The notes beneath the pieces were generated by a model. It worked only from the letters and a program-made list of their open reading frames with translations. It had not been told where the DNA came from and did not search any database. 64,000 bases of DNA from the NCBI RefSeq assembly GCF_008831285.2, contig NC_045144.1, positions 16,603,858 through 16,667,857 on the forward strand, written 5' to 3'. Position 1 is the stretch's first letter. Each line of letters starts with the position of its first letter. This document shows positions 1 to 10,759 of the stretch, one piece after another. This DNA is from Nymphaea colorata (taxonomy: Eukaryota > Streptophyta > Magnoliopsida > Nymphaeales > Nymphaeaceae). The position numbers were made by a program, and so were the translations under genes.

Positions 1-193
1 ACAACTCTAGTTGGAGTCGGCTCATTGAACATTCCTATATGCTAGCAGCGGGCTCAACCAGTTGGACCACCACATGTTTCGACTTGTCTACTTAAGCGAA
101 TCTCATGTGAAGGCGATTTCTCTACCCTCCTTGACAGCCAAATGCCGACTCCTTACACCAGCTTCCACGAAACTTCATGAAAATTTAATAATA

Positions 194-228
<35 letters not shown>

Positions 229-1437
229 GTGAAATGAAATAACTCAAATAACTAGTGCCACAGAGACTTTTCTACTATTTTGTCGACACGCCTACCAACT
301 TTTCCGTGTACCTTGTCGTTTAGGTTTTCCTTCTGCAGAGAATCTTGTGAGACTTTTTCGGGATGATAACTTTTATCTAAAGATAAAAACATATAAAAGT
401 TATATATTCGATTGTGTGGTAAATGTAAACTATGTAAGAAAATAGTTACATTGTCTCTAATATGCATTAGAAATAGATGAAAACTTTTTATACTTATTTT
501 ATATAAAATCCTTTTCCGATAGCCTTTGCTTATCTACCTTTTTCTTATTTTTTTATTTTATAAGATTTTTTAAATTTCAATTATCTTTTGCTTTCTTAAC
601 AAATTTTAAAAAGACCCAAGAAAAACCTCACCGTTTAAAATGTAAAAAAGATATTTATGATAATAATTTAAATTCATAAAATTACCAAAATTAATGAGTG
701 GTAAGTTTATTTATGTTCCTTTTTCTTTTCCTTCCTTTAACTGTTGCAACTCACTCACCCTTTCCATTATATAACCTTTTTACAGTCTATTCCTTAATTT
801 CAAGAAGGGCAAAAGTTCGTTATTTTTTTCTTTCTTCTGTCACGTGAAATTCTGAACCATTTTTGTCTTCTTTGTTCGTCTATCAAACACGACTCGTGGG
901 CTGTGGACCATTCTATCATTAATGTTTACTGTGCCAATGTGGTCAATATTTGTATTGGGGTCTTTTCCAATTCAAAATAAATAACGATGAACTATGTTTT
1001 TTCAATTTTAAAATATGTCACTATTTTAATATAAAAAAAAAGAACCAAAATCAAAACTAAAGTCATCCTCCTGAAACAAGTCAAAATTAACAGCAAGAAT
1101 TGTTCATTTTCTTTTCGATTCAAAAGCAAAAGCTTCCGGTACACGTCAATATCGGTGTGCTTTTCTATATCTCCTTATATTCATAAAATTATATGTTCAA
1201 ACTCTATTTGTGCAATATTTGTGATTCTTTTTTTCTCTCTAAAGTCTGGACTGGTGATACAGGAAGCAAACGCTTGGTGCCTATTGGCTCCACAAGCCAC
1301 ACCCTGGAAATTGATCTTCTCCTTGTCCAGGAAAAAATTAAATGTGTGCGCTCGTGAGCCTCACTACGTCTCTCCTTCCAGTCGTAGAACGCAGTGGACC
1401 CTTCACTTGGTTGTCCCCACGTCCTGCAATTTCTTTC
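1..1437. other. Gene-free upstream DNA
   Basis: AT-rich sequence 5' of the GGP promoter. I see no gene. At about 185-228 there is an (AAT)n run followed directly by (ATT)n, a near-perfect palindrome that could extrude as a hairpin. Poly-T and poly-A stretches lie at 540-1040. The short open frames here have no recognisable protein similarity. Confidence 0.6.
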
Positions 1438-1443
1438 TATAAA
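1438..1443 (+). promoter_or_regulatory. Putative TATA box of GGP
   Basis: TATAAA in the context TTTCTATAAAGTC. Transcription would start near 1468-1475, giving a leader of roughly 550 nt, which fits the unusually long leaders of this gene family and places the conserved uORF wholly inside the mRNA. The start site is inferred, not seen. Confidence 0.5.
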
Positions 1444-1570
1444 GTCTCTCTGGCCTTCTATTTATGGCCACGAATCGGTAGGTGTGTGCAGCTTTCGCCT
1501 TTTCTCTCTCTGTCTCCGTTAGCTCTGTGGAATCTGTGCCTCCCATCTCTTGGGTGTCCCTTCTCCCTGC

Positions 1571-1690
1571 ATGGTAGCCTTCCTCTTCCCGTGGATTTGG
1601 GATACGAGACGGCGGTCGAATAGTTTTCCGGCGTACGACAAGTTGAGGCAACACGGCTATACTCAAGTCCGTCCGGCAGCATCTCCATGA
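1571..1690 (+). other. Short AUG uORF in the GGP leader
   Basis: ATG at 1571 opens a 39-codon frame ending with TGA at 1688-1690, overlapping the first 38 nt of the ACG uORF in another frame. Its context is weak at -3 (T). A second small AUG uORF (1687-1719, 10 codons) overlaps its stop codon as ATGA. Neither peptide looks conserved. With weak contexts, most scanning ribosomes would be expected to pass both. They matter because they lie where ribosomes must reach the ACG start. Confidence 0.4.
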
Positions 1691-1880
1691 TGGTTGTTGG
1701 CAACCGGAGAGTTGCTTAACGTCGAAGTGTACGCGGTTGCCGCACGGTGGTAGGGGTGCTTTGCCCTCCGAAGGCGGAAGCCCCTCCGACCTCCTGTTCC
1801 TCGCTGGTGGTGGTTGCGTTTTTTCTGTTTCTCTTTCTCTTTTTCGCGTTCGTCGTGTTGGAGGACGCGAGATTGAGTAA
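1653..1880 (+). CDS. Conserved non-AUG (ACG) upstream ORF of GGP
   Basis: A 75-codon frame runs from an ACG at 1653 to TAA at 1878-1880, 145 nt before the main ATG. The ACG has an excellent context, with A at -3 and G at +4. The frame has no ATG. Residues 37-54 read LPSEGGSPSDLLFLAGGG, which I recognise as the core of the peptide uORF conserved in GGP/VTC2 leaders of land plants. In that family the uORF starts at a non-canonical codon, and at high ascorbate its translation lowers GGP synthesis. Other in-frame ACG codons at 1719 and 1731 have poor context (T at -3). Codons from 1818 on are T-rich and read hydrophobic. The identification rests on recall of the family peptide; the exact start codon is inference. 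Confidence 0.72.
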   Translation, partial: TAILKSVRQHLHDGCWQPESCLTSKCTRLPHGGRGALPSEGGSPSDLLFLAGGGCVFSVSLSLFRVRRVGGREIE

Positions 1881-2025
1881 AGAGTAGCGAGAGAGACATT
1901 TTGGTGTGCCCTTTGCGTTTGTATATTTTTCCACGCGTAAGGGAGGGAGACTCTGTGATCTGCTTGCCCTTTATTTTTGTACTTTTTCTTCGCCAACAAG
2001 GAGGAGAAAAGAGAGAAGATCAACC

Positions 2026-4231
2026 ATGCTGACCATTAAGAGGGTCCCGACCGTTGTTTCCAATTACCAGGAAGATTCCCAGGATGTCGCCGGATGCGGC
2101 CGGAAGTGCCTGGGGAAGTGCTGCCTGCCTGGTATGCCTTTTTTTTTTTAGTTCTTTTTCCTCCAAGATTCTTGCAACTGTTTACTGTGCCCGGGAACCT
2201 GATTTTAGCGTCAAAACAGCTCTCCTGAAACTGGTTTCGACTCTAAAGCAGGGCTTCTTGCATGATTAGGGCTTCTAGCATGATTTTAGCAGGAACCAAG
2301 CGGGCCTGATTGGCTTTCTGATTTGAAATCCTGTTTTCAAGTAAAACATTGATGATGGTGTTGCAACGAGGAGCACCGTTCATGAGGGAACATGGTGATG
2401 CAAGAGGATTGGGGCTTCTTTTGTTCGTCCTCTAAAAAGCTGTAGAAAGCGAATTATGTTGTCACTGCTTTGGCACCCACTTTTTATGTTTTGTTTCACT
2501 TCAATTGATGCTAAGCATTTTTAGGAAAGCATGATTGACAGAGCCTGTGTTTGATACTGTTTGCAACTTTCCTGGAAAAAACATCAAATTTTTGGAGTTC
2601 ATTAATTTTTCACTGCGTACTTGTTGTATATGAATTTCTTATTTGTTTTCCATCGTGTTAACAGTGTCAAAGCTTCCTTTATATGCTTTCAAACCAAGGG
2701 AGGACAACACAGCAGGAAACAAGAACGAAAGGACCATATCTGACCCTGAATTCTCATTCAACCCCTTGCTTCTGGGACAGGTGAGATACGGTCACTCTTA
2801 TTCCTTATTTTTTTATTTGTTTATGTTTTTGCAATTTTTAATTTATTACTTTTTTCCCCCTCCTTTTAGTCTTATTACTCTGGTTCTTGACACAGTGGGA
2901 GGACAGGATGAATCGTGGTCTTTTCCGGTATGATGTTACCGCATGTGAAACAAAGGTAAGGTTGACGTTCATGAAGACTAAGCATGACCTGCAACTGCTT
3001 GCAGTTTTCATGTATTTGTTTCTTCAATGACAGGTCATTCCTGGGCAGCATGGTTTCATAGCTCAATTGAATGAAGGCCGTCACCTTAAGAAGCGCCCAA
3101 CTGAGTTCCGAGTTGATAAGGTCCTGCAGCCCTTTGACGGGAACAAGTTCAATTTTACAAAAGTAGGACAAGAAGAGGTACTGTTTCGATTCGAAGAGAA
3201 CTGCGATGAGGACGAAGATGAGGGCAATGATAGCAGAACACGTTTCTTCCCCAAATCCAGTGTCCTACCTTCCGCTAAGCCCAGCGTTGTAGCAATCAAT
3301 GTAAGAAACTGCACGCAATAGCTTTTTTTCTTATTTCACTGCATCTGAACTTCTATTTGAACTATATAATGCACAATTAGTAGTGTTCGTATTGACATGC
3401 TCATGAGCGATGACTACCAGATTCAAGATGATCAGTCTGTCTGGCAATGAAATGTGAGGAAACAACCAACCCTTTGAATTCAATGGTGCGTCTAGTCATA
3501 GTTTATAGCCTGATCAAGTCAAACTAGAGCTTAGAAATATACATCGGACTGATTGGTTCTGAACATACTCCTGTTAAAAGTTATAACATTTGAAATTCAT
3601 CCTCAGCTAGAAGTTCTGATGATATTGATTCTGAACTGCTGTATGTATGCCTCAAAACTGTGTTCACTATGCACCTTCTTGTTTATTTGTTGTGTCGTCA
3701 TTGATGAAACCTGGCCTGTAGTATATAGCTCCTTATTTAACTAGCACTGATCGGGATGCTATATCCATTTCAATGTCTTGGCACCGAACATCTTGAGTTT
3801 CTACGGCAATGTACATACCATATTTGACATACTGTAACTACCAATGAAGATGCCAGTATTCACTGTTACTAATAAATCAACTGTTTTGACGCGTGTAAAT
3901 GAACTGAATAAGGCTTACTGATCGCTTGTAATGCAGTTGTTATTGCATCTAAGGTTTTTTGTTTTGCATTATTAGGTACAAGCAGAATTTATGTATCGAT
4001 TTGCTTTGCAATCTAATAACTGCATGATCTTCCCTTTTATGACAGGTAAGCCCTATAGAATACGGCCATGTTCTGCTGATCCCCCGTGTCCTTGATTGCC
4101 TCCCTCAAAGGATGGATGGTGAAAGCCTCTTGCTTGCACTTCATATGGCTGCAGAGGCAGCGAATCCCTTCTTCAGGGTTGGTTACAATAGCTTGGGTGC
4201 CTTTGCTACCATTAATCATCTTCACTTCCAG

Positions 4232-4281
<50 letters not shown>

Positions 4282-5420
4282 GCACATCAGTCTAGTGCAT
4301 AGTCATATATACATGATATGACACGTTGTCAGTGGAAAAGCCTGCTATATGCAGAAACTGAACAACTGGTGCAAAGACTGAACTTTCTACCGTCTCTGAA
4401 GTACAGTTACAGGGCAGAATCATTCCTGTTGCACACATTAATGTTTTTCCGATTCAGCTGCATCTGAATCTTAACCCTTTCTTTCTTAAGTTGAAATCGT
4501 ATGTGAAGCCCATATAAAATATAGGTGTGCAGAGCCTACGTTAAACATATGTGTACGTACAGCAGGCTGACGTACTTAGGAATTTACCACGAACCTGTCT
4601 CCAAATTCAAAACCATAGGTGATGCCTGTGTGAAATATATGTGCTTGTAATATAGGCATAGAAACTTGAACTATTCTTGAAGCCAATGGTAAACATATAT
4701 GCATGTGTCTGCAGGCTTATTATCTGAATGTTCCCTTCCCTGTGGAGAAAGCACCTGCTAGATTGGTTGCTGAAAAAATCAAAAATGGGGTGAAGATCTA
4801 TGAACTTTGTGACTATCCAGTGAGGGGTCTTGTTTTTGAAGGTGGAAAGAACCTTTCCGATCTTTCGGATGAGGTCTCCACTTGTTGCATATGGCTGCAA
4901 AACAACAACATACCTTACAATCTCCTCATCTCAGACTCTGGCAAGCGCATCTTCCTCTTTCCGCAGGTAAGAAAAGTGAAACAGCAAATATTTAGTACCT
5001 GCATGTCTCAGTGATAGTTTGCTAATGTTACACATGCATTTGGCACAGTGCTATGCAGAGAAACAAGCACTAGGAGAGGTGAGCCAGGAATTGCTAGACA
5101 CCCAAGTGAATCCAGCTGTCTGGGAGATTAGCGGTCACATGGTGCTCAAAAGGAAGAAAGACTATGAGGATGCATCTGAGGATTATGCGTGGAAATTGCT
5201 CGCTGTGGTCTCTCTGTCAGAAGAGAGATTTGAAGAGGTGAAGGCCTATCTGTTGGAGGCAGTAGATGGATTTATACTTGCACAGGAGCCAAAGAAGGGA
5301 CACACAGCCGAAAATCTTGATGATGTGATTGCGACTGCAACTCCTGCTGAGAAAGAAGACCTATTTCAAGTGCATGGAACACACGCACATGTTCATGAAG
5401 GGTGTCTTGTGTTGCAGTGA
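2026..5420 (+). CDS. GGP: GDP-L-galactose phosphorylase (VTC2/GGP)
   Basis: Catalyses GDP-L-galactose + phosphate to L-galactose-1-phosphate + GDP, the first committed and rate-controlling step of the Smirnoff-Wheeler ascorbate pathway. Coding exons: 2026-2131, 2665-2780, 2896-2955, 3034-3300, 4046-4231, 4715-4966 and 5049-5420, all GT-AG and phase-consistent, giving 452 aa, about the family length. The start MLTIKRVPTVVSNYQ matches the family N-terminus, followed by the Cys-rich GCGRKCLGKCC. The HIT-superfamily active-site variant HLHFQ (H241, H243, Q245) ends exon 5; H243 should be the nucleophile. GRHLKKRPTEFRVDKVLQPF and NPAVWEISGHMVLKRK are also diagnostic. An acidic insert (about residues 150-170) and a longer C-terminal tail after the usual end are the variable parts. 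Introns are short to moderate; intron 5 starts with a (CT)n array. Regulation is probably translational through the leader uORF. Confidence 0.96.
4234..4279 (+). repeat. (CT)n microsatellite
   Basis: About 23 CT units beginning two bases after the donor of GGP intron 5. It sits directly against the 5' splice site, so length changes could affect U1 recognition. Confidence 0.9.
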
Positions 5421-7115
5421 CTTAAATTTGTAAACGATTTAGTTCAGAGGCGTGAAGTCTTCTAGACTACCGAATAGACGGTTTAAAAGCATTAATCTGT
5501 TAGTGTTAGTAGTACTAGAGAAATGCCATAATCTATTACTATCATTCATCTGCCATGTATGAAGTAGTAGGTTAGATGGTATTCTAAGACTGCTTGTTGT
5601 CTAAGGATCTCTTTATGGTTTAATGAAATATCTATTTAGAATGTCTTCAGTTTGGATGTGCATTGGGACCCTATGAGTACCAAACTTTTAATCTGCACTG
5701 AAACTTTTCTTGTGTACAATCTTTCAAGAGAACGTACCCTAAAAAAACTGTTCAAGAAAACGTTCTAGAGTCTCTTAAAGCACAAAAGCTGTTCAAGAAA
5801 ACGTTCTAGAGTCTCTTAAAGCACAAAAGCTTCAGTAATAATCAAAATTTTATGGTTCTTTGTTCATTGACAGTTCCTTGGTTTTTACTCTGCCCTTGGC
5901 GTTCAAAAAGGATCTGTGTAGGAAAACGGGCAAAGCTGGTTCACCTACTAAATGTTGTTCCCGCCATATACTTGGTGCCTGCAGACTCATCTTACGAGAA
6001 ACCGTTGCTTGCCACTGCCTTCTTTTTCATCCGTTCTTTTTAGTTCGCAGGATGGGTTTAGGCCTTAGGCTTGTAAGAAAAAGCTTATTTCACCTTGCTC
6101 TGTTTCAAATCTTGTATGAATTAAAAAGACAAGCAATAATTCCTTGTCCCATTTCCTATGGTTTTCTTTTCTGTAAGCGAATGATGTGATATTCATAGGA
6201 GACCCATCTTTCTGTGCCGTTTCTCAGGTGAAAATAGGTAAATTCTCAATTCATAATGGTCTCCGTTTAATGCCCGGCGCACAAACTAGATATGTATTTT
6301 CCACGTTAACATCCAAATTCATAACATAAACTGCTTGTGATGGTTTCTCTTAAAATCATCCCATTCGAGGAAAAACAGAACTGCAATGTGTCATACATTT
6401 AAATGCAGGAAAATGTCTCGTCCATTTAAAAAACAACAGATGTAGACTAACCAAGGTTGTATCATTGTTCGATCTAAACAGTTTGTCATTCAACTGACTC
6501 AATAAGCCTTGGATTTTGGCTATCCGTCAAATTCCGGGGTTACAGAGTTACATTCAAAGCCGGTCCAAACAGTCAATACCACCAGTCTCATAAGCCGTTT
6601 GAGATTTTGGTTCTGTCTGCGTGCGTCGTCATATTCCGGGTTACACGGGGATCTTTTGCAATACCCAATGATACCATGTTTTCGTTCAGGACGAAAAAAA
6701 GGTCTTTTGTACCAATTAATGTAAAGGCTTTCAGTTACACATTCAATTGATTCTGCCTGTTGTTCGATTCGCAAGTGATCATTATATTCAAATTCAACCG
6801 TCATGGAAACAAAACATAGAAGGGTAGGAAAGAATGTTGATTGGGATCGCCTCATGCTTCTGGTGCATCTATGACACCAACTTGCAACCATACCTCAAGG
6901 CAAATGAACATATTCAAGAATTTAAACAGAGACTAATAACCAATTAATGTCACGATTCTCTGGACCGAAATTTCAAAAAGAAAAGGCAAAAAAATAGACA
7001 AAAATGTTGAAGCTAGTTCATCAGCCTCAACGGTAAAAGTCAAAAACATTGCATGTTCTCTAACCATTCCAAGGACAAGAATCATGATCTTAAGTACTTA
7101 TCAATACTATTTTAG
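5421..7115. other. Convergent spacer between GGP and RACK1
   Basis: Both flanking genes end here, so the region holds the GGP 3' UTR and the RACK1 3' UTR. The only structure I see is the 41 bp tandem duplication at 5748-5829. Short open frames at 5852-6189 and 6509-6891 show no protein similarity. Confidence 0.6.
5748..5829 (+). repeat. 41 bp perfect tandem duplication
   Basis: Two identical adjacent 41 bp units (5748-5788 and 5789-5829) beginning CTGTTCAAGAAAACG. They lie in or just beyond the GGP 3' UTR. No mismatch is visible, so the event is recent. Confidence 0.92.
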
Positions 7116-10100
7116 CTAATAACGGCCTACTCCCCAAACTCTAATTGCACCATCAGTGTATCCAGTGAACAGAGTGCTTCCATCCGAACTCCAGCTCAAA
7201 CTGGTGCAGTATAGCATCTGAAAGGCAACACAGATAATTTAGAACTGAACGCAGATGCATAGTATAAAGAAAATCAAACATCAGAAAACGAGAAGTGCAC
7301 ATTTTAATACCACGTCACATTAGATTTTCTCTAATGTTAGTATCTTAGTTCATCTCTACACAACACCGTGATCCCTCCTTCTAGATCTACCAAACAGGAG
7401 GTTATAAACCATTACATGCAAGGGCGTGCATGTACTACACATATTACAACCTTCAAGGCTCCCAAAGAAAGAGAAATGGGAAGTGTTTCTAACATCTCAT
7501 TCATATTAAATATAAAAGCCCAATCTAGGCAGCTGAGCTGGCCCACAAGAAAGGAACTACACAAACCGGAATACAAACAGGATATCTGAGGAAAACTACA
7601 GACTCAATTAATAGATTATATGCCCCTTTTCACGGCAGGTCTTCCATACTAATACTGATCGCCACAATGGCTTGAAACACTAAGGGTTATGAAACAAAAA
7701 AAGAAACTATCATTCAACTTCATAAAATATGTACCCAAATAATGTTGAAATATTGATGAGTACATGCTTCCAGTTGTATCTACTTCCAAGTGGTTGTACA
7801 AGCAAAACCCATTAACCAAAAGAAATAATCAGCAAGTTCTTCACACTATTATTTACCATGACATAAATCCCATAATTTATTTGAGTGACGCAAGAAAAAA
7901 AGATGACCACACGTATAACGAAGCACAGAAAAACATGCCATTTTTTTTTCATTGCCCGGATAAAAGATCATATAGATTGCTCTTCACAAGTAAAAATCAA
8001 GATAGACCTCAGAGATCTTGGTGGATAGTATTCATCAACTGGTGCTTCCCATCAAGAGTAGCAAATACTATAATCACATCATGGGTCCAAATAGAAAACG
8101 ACCGTGGAAATCAAAATCATAAATACAGTAATAAACAACATGAGCAAACTGGATGTTAGTGTACAATGCCAACAAACCTTCAGGTACGGAATTATTCAAT
8201 TAGCTGCAACTCATCAATATACAATAATCAGTAGAATATGATGTCAACTTTTTAATTAAAAATACAGATAGGCCTCAGAGATCTTGGTGGATGATGTTCA
8301 TCACTTGCATTAGCCTTCAAGAGTAGCAAATATATTGTCACATCATTGGCCCAAAATAGACAAGCTTTCCATTGCCCGGATAAAAGATTCATATAGATTG
8401 CTCTTCAACAGTAAAAATCAAGATAGACCTCAGAGATCTTGGTGGACAGTATTCATCAATTGGTGCTTCCCATCAAGAGTAGCAAATACTATAATCACAT
8501 CATGAGTCCAAGTAGAAAACGGCCGTGAAAATCAAAATCATAAACACAGTAATATACAACATGAGCAAACCGGATGTTAGTGTACAATGCCAACAAACCT
8601 TCAGGTACGGAATTATTCAATTAGCTGCAAATCATCAATATACAATAATCAGTAGAATATGATATCAACTTTTAAATTAAAAATGCAGATAGGCCTCAGA
8701 GATCTTGGTGGATGATGTTCATCACTTGGATTAGCCTTCAAGAGTAGCAAATATATTGTCACATCATTGGCCCAAAATATACAAAAGACTCATAAGGTTT
8801 AGCAAAAATTTTCATATGAGACGACAGGCATAAAAGTAGCAATTAAATACATACTAATTACATATAATATATATCAGAGTCAAATACACAACTAACTAAT
8901 TACAAATTGAAGAAATTAAACAATTAAATAGTATAAAATCAACTTAAGGGTAAAACCTTTATCCACGAACCCCAATTTTGCAATTAGTCCTCATCTTTCT
9001 GTAATTAGTGCATTGCAAAATGCAAACGTTCTTACATATTAACCTTCTATTTTTCTAGCTAGAAAAAAAAAACGAATTAGCTCTTAAATTTTTCTTTTAT
9101 TTTCTTTTTCAAGATTGACTTGCATAAATGATATTGATCATAGATGCCATTTAGGAGGAAATAAGACAGCAACCGAAGGGCACAAGTAGTATTTACAAAA
9201 ATACCAAATTGAAAGACATGGAGATGTAACCAAACAATCCAGTTGGCTCCAAAGTCAAGCTTAAATAGTATAAGCATGCCGAATAGGGAATGGCAGCATG
9301 ACATGAAGCCTCCACGACAAAACACGTTCATCAGGCTGGAGGAGATACCAAGCACTAGAGTATCCTAACCAAGTCTAATTTGACAAAAATCTTTATCTTC
9401 TAATTTGGAATAGTCAACATCAACAAGTTCACGAAACAATGGTAGTTGTATAATAACTGGAACAGCAGAATATCAATCCCAATCAGAGTTGGAGACAAGA
9501 AAACGTAACAGAACAGGAATCTAAAAAGATGAAACAACAGCAAAAGCACCACAATCAATCATAAGCATAGGCACCCCAAAGTAACAATTTTTTCGTCTTA
9601 AAAACGATCTGAGAACAACATATGAAATGAACGAAAATAAAATAGAAGAAAATAGCAAGGTAAACTCTATGGAGAGAATTTGTTTGACCTTGTTCTTTCC
9701 AGCAGTGATGTCAGGCTTGAGCTCCTGAACAATGCTCTTGCTCTCCAGGTCCCAGATCTTCACACTGTCCTCGGTGGCTGCGCAGAGCCAGTACCTGTTG
9801 GGGCTGAAGCAAAGGGCATGGATGATACCGCCCGCATCGAGGGAGTAAAGCCTCTTCCCCTCGGCAAGGTCCCAAAGTAGGGTGACGCCGTCTTTGCCGC
9901 CGCTGGCGCAGAGCGAACCGTCCGGGGAGACTGCAACGGTGTTGACATACCCGGTGTGGCCAGCGAGAGTGCACTTGAGCTTGCAGTTAGTGAGGTTCCA
10001 GACCTTCACGGTCTTGTCCCACGAACCGGAGACAATGGTGGGGGAATAGGTATTGGGCGAGAATCTCACGCAGCTTACCCAGTTGGTATGGCTATCGGCG

Positions 10101-10534
10101 TCCTGGATCGTGTACTTGCACTCTCCGAGCGTGTTCCAGAGCTTGATGGAACGGTCCCGGGAGGCGGACACGATCTGGCGGTTGTCGACGGAGAAAGCGA
10201 CTGATAGCACGTCCTTGGTGTGCCCGACAAAGCGCCGGGTCGTGAGACCGGTGTTGAGGTCCCAGAGTCGGAGCTCAGAGTCCCAAGATCCGGAGAGCGC
10301 GAACTGTCCATCAGAGGATAGAACGACGTCCTGAACGAAATGGGAGTGACCGGTGAGGCGGCGGCGGGGAACGCCGTAGTCGGGGCCCTCCTCCTTGGTG
10401 AGGTTCCATAAAAGGACGGACTTATCGCGGGAGGAGGAGACTATCACGTCGGAGTTGTCGATCGGGGTGGCAATTGCCGTGACCACGTCCGAGTGACCCT
10501 TGATCGTCCCTCTCAGAACCAACGAATCGGCCAT
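7116..10534 (-). CDS. RACK1: RACK1, WD40 receptor for activated C kinase / small-subunit scaffold
   Basis: Seven-bladed WD40 protein that sits on the 40S ribosomal subunit near the mRNA exit and scaffolds signalling proteins. Coding exons on the minus strand: 10534-9689 (start [16 protein letters not shown]) and 7217-7116, giving 315 aa. WD repeats are clear, with GH-WD pairs such as [46 protein letters not shown] and [12 protein letters not shown]. The last blade, [17 protein letters not shown] followed by a C-terminal GRY, is on exon 2. The donor used is AAG/GTCAAA, a weak site chosen because it joins KNK to MLYCTSLSW in frame exactly as in the family; reading on past it gives a hydrophobic non-family tail. 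A single late intron matches the Arabidopsis gene structure. The intron is 2.47 kb and contains a 420 bp tandem duplication. Confidence 0.95.
7951..8782 (+). repeat. 420 bp tandem duplication in the RACK1 intron
   Basis: Copy 1 is 7951-8370 and copy 2 is 8371 to about 8782, both beginning ATTGCCCGGATAAAAGAT. A few substitutions and single-base indels separate them. Inside each copy is an older internal duplication of about 95 bp: the segment starting CTCAGAGATCTTGGTGGA occurs twice per copy (near 8010 and 8275, then near 8430 and 8696). This is therefore a duplication of an earlier duplication. Confidence 0.92.
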
Positions 10535-10624
10535 CTCTGCTCTTCTACCTCTCTCGCTCTCTCTCTCTCTCGGAGGAAATAAAGAGAGAAGCGACGACGG
10601 GAGGGAAGGCGAAGGAGGAAGAGA

Positions 10625-10633
10625 TTAGGGTTT
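10625..10633 (-). promoter_or_regulatory. Telo-box (AAACCCTAA)
   Basis: AAACCCTAA on the minus strand, next to the predicted start of RACK1. Telo-boxes are typical of promoters of plant ribosomal-protein and translation genes, which fits RACK1's role on the ribosome. A second identical motif lies at 10745-10753. Confidence 0.6.
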
Positions 10634-10645
10634 TCATTTGGCGCG

Positions 10646-10653
10646 TTTATATA
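10646..10653 (-). promoter_or_regulatory. Putative TATA box of RACK1
   Basis: On the minus strand the sequence reads TATATAAA within a GC-flanked stretch 112 bp upstream of the ATG. A start near 10620 would give a leader of about 85 nt rich in GA. Confidence 0.5.
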
Positions 10654-10744
10654 CGGTCGAGATGAAGAGATACAACGAACGGACGGACTTGATTTGATAA
10701 TTGAAATTGAGGTGAGAAGTGAGAAAAGAATGGCGAAAGGGCGG

Positions 10745-10753
10745 TTAGGGTTT
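10745..10753 (-). promoter_or_regulatory. Second telo-box (AAACCCTAA)
   Basis: Same motif and orientation as the one at 10625-10633, about 90 bp upstream of the putative TATA box. Paired telo-boxes near a start site are a recurring arrangement in plant translation-apparatus genes. Confidence 0.55.
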
Positions 10754-10759
10754 TGCAAG

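Noticed and set aside
1403-2023. 206-codon open frame on the minus strand opposite the GGP leader
   Set aside because: Low-complexity, basic composition without similarity. It is antisense to a leader whose plus-strand uORF explains the lack of stops.
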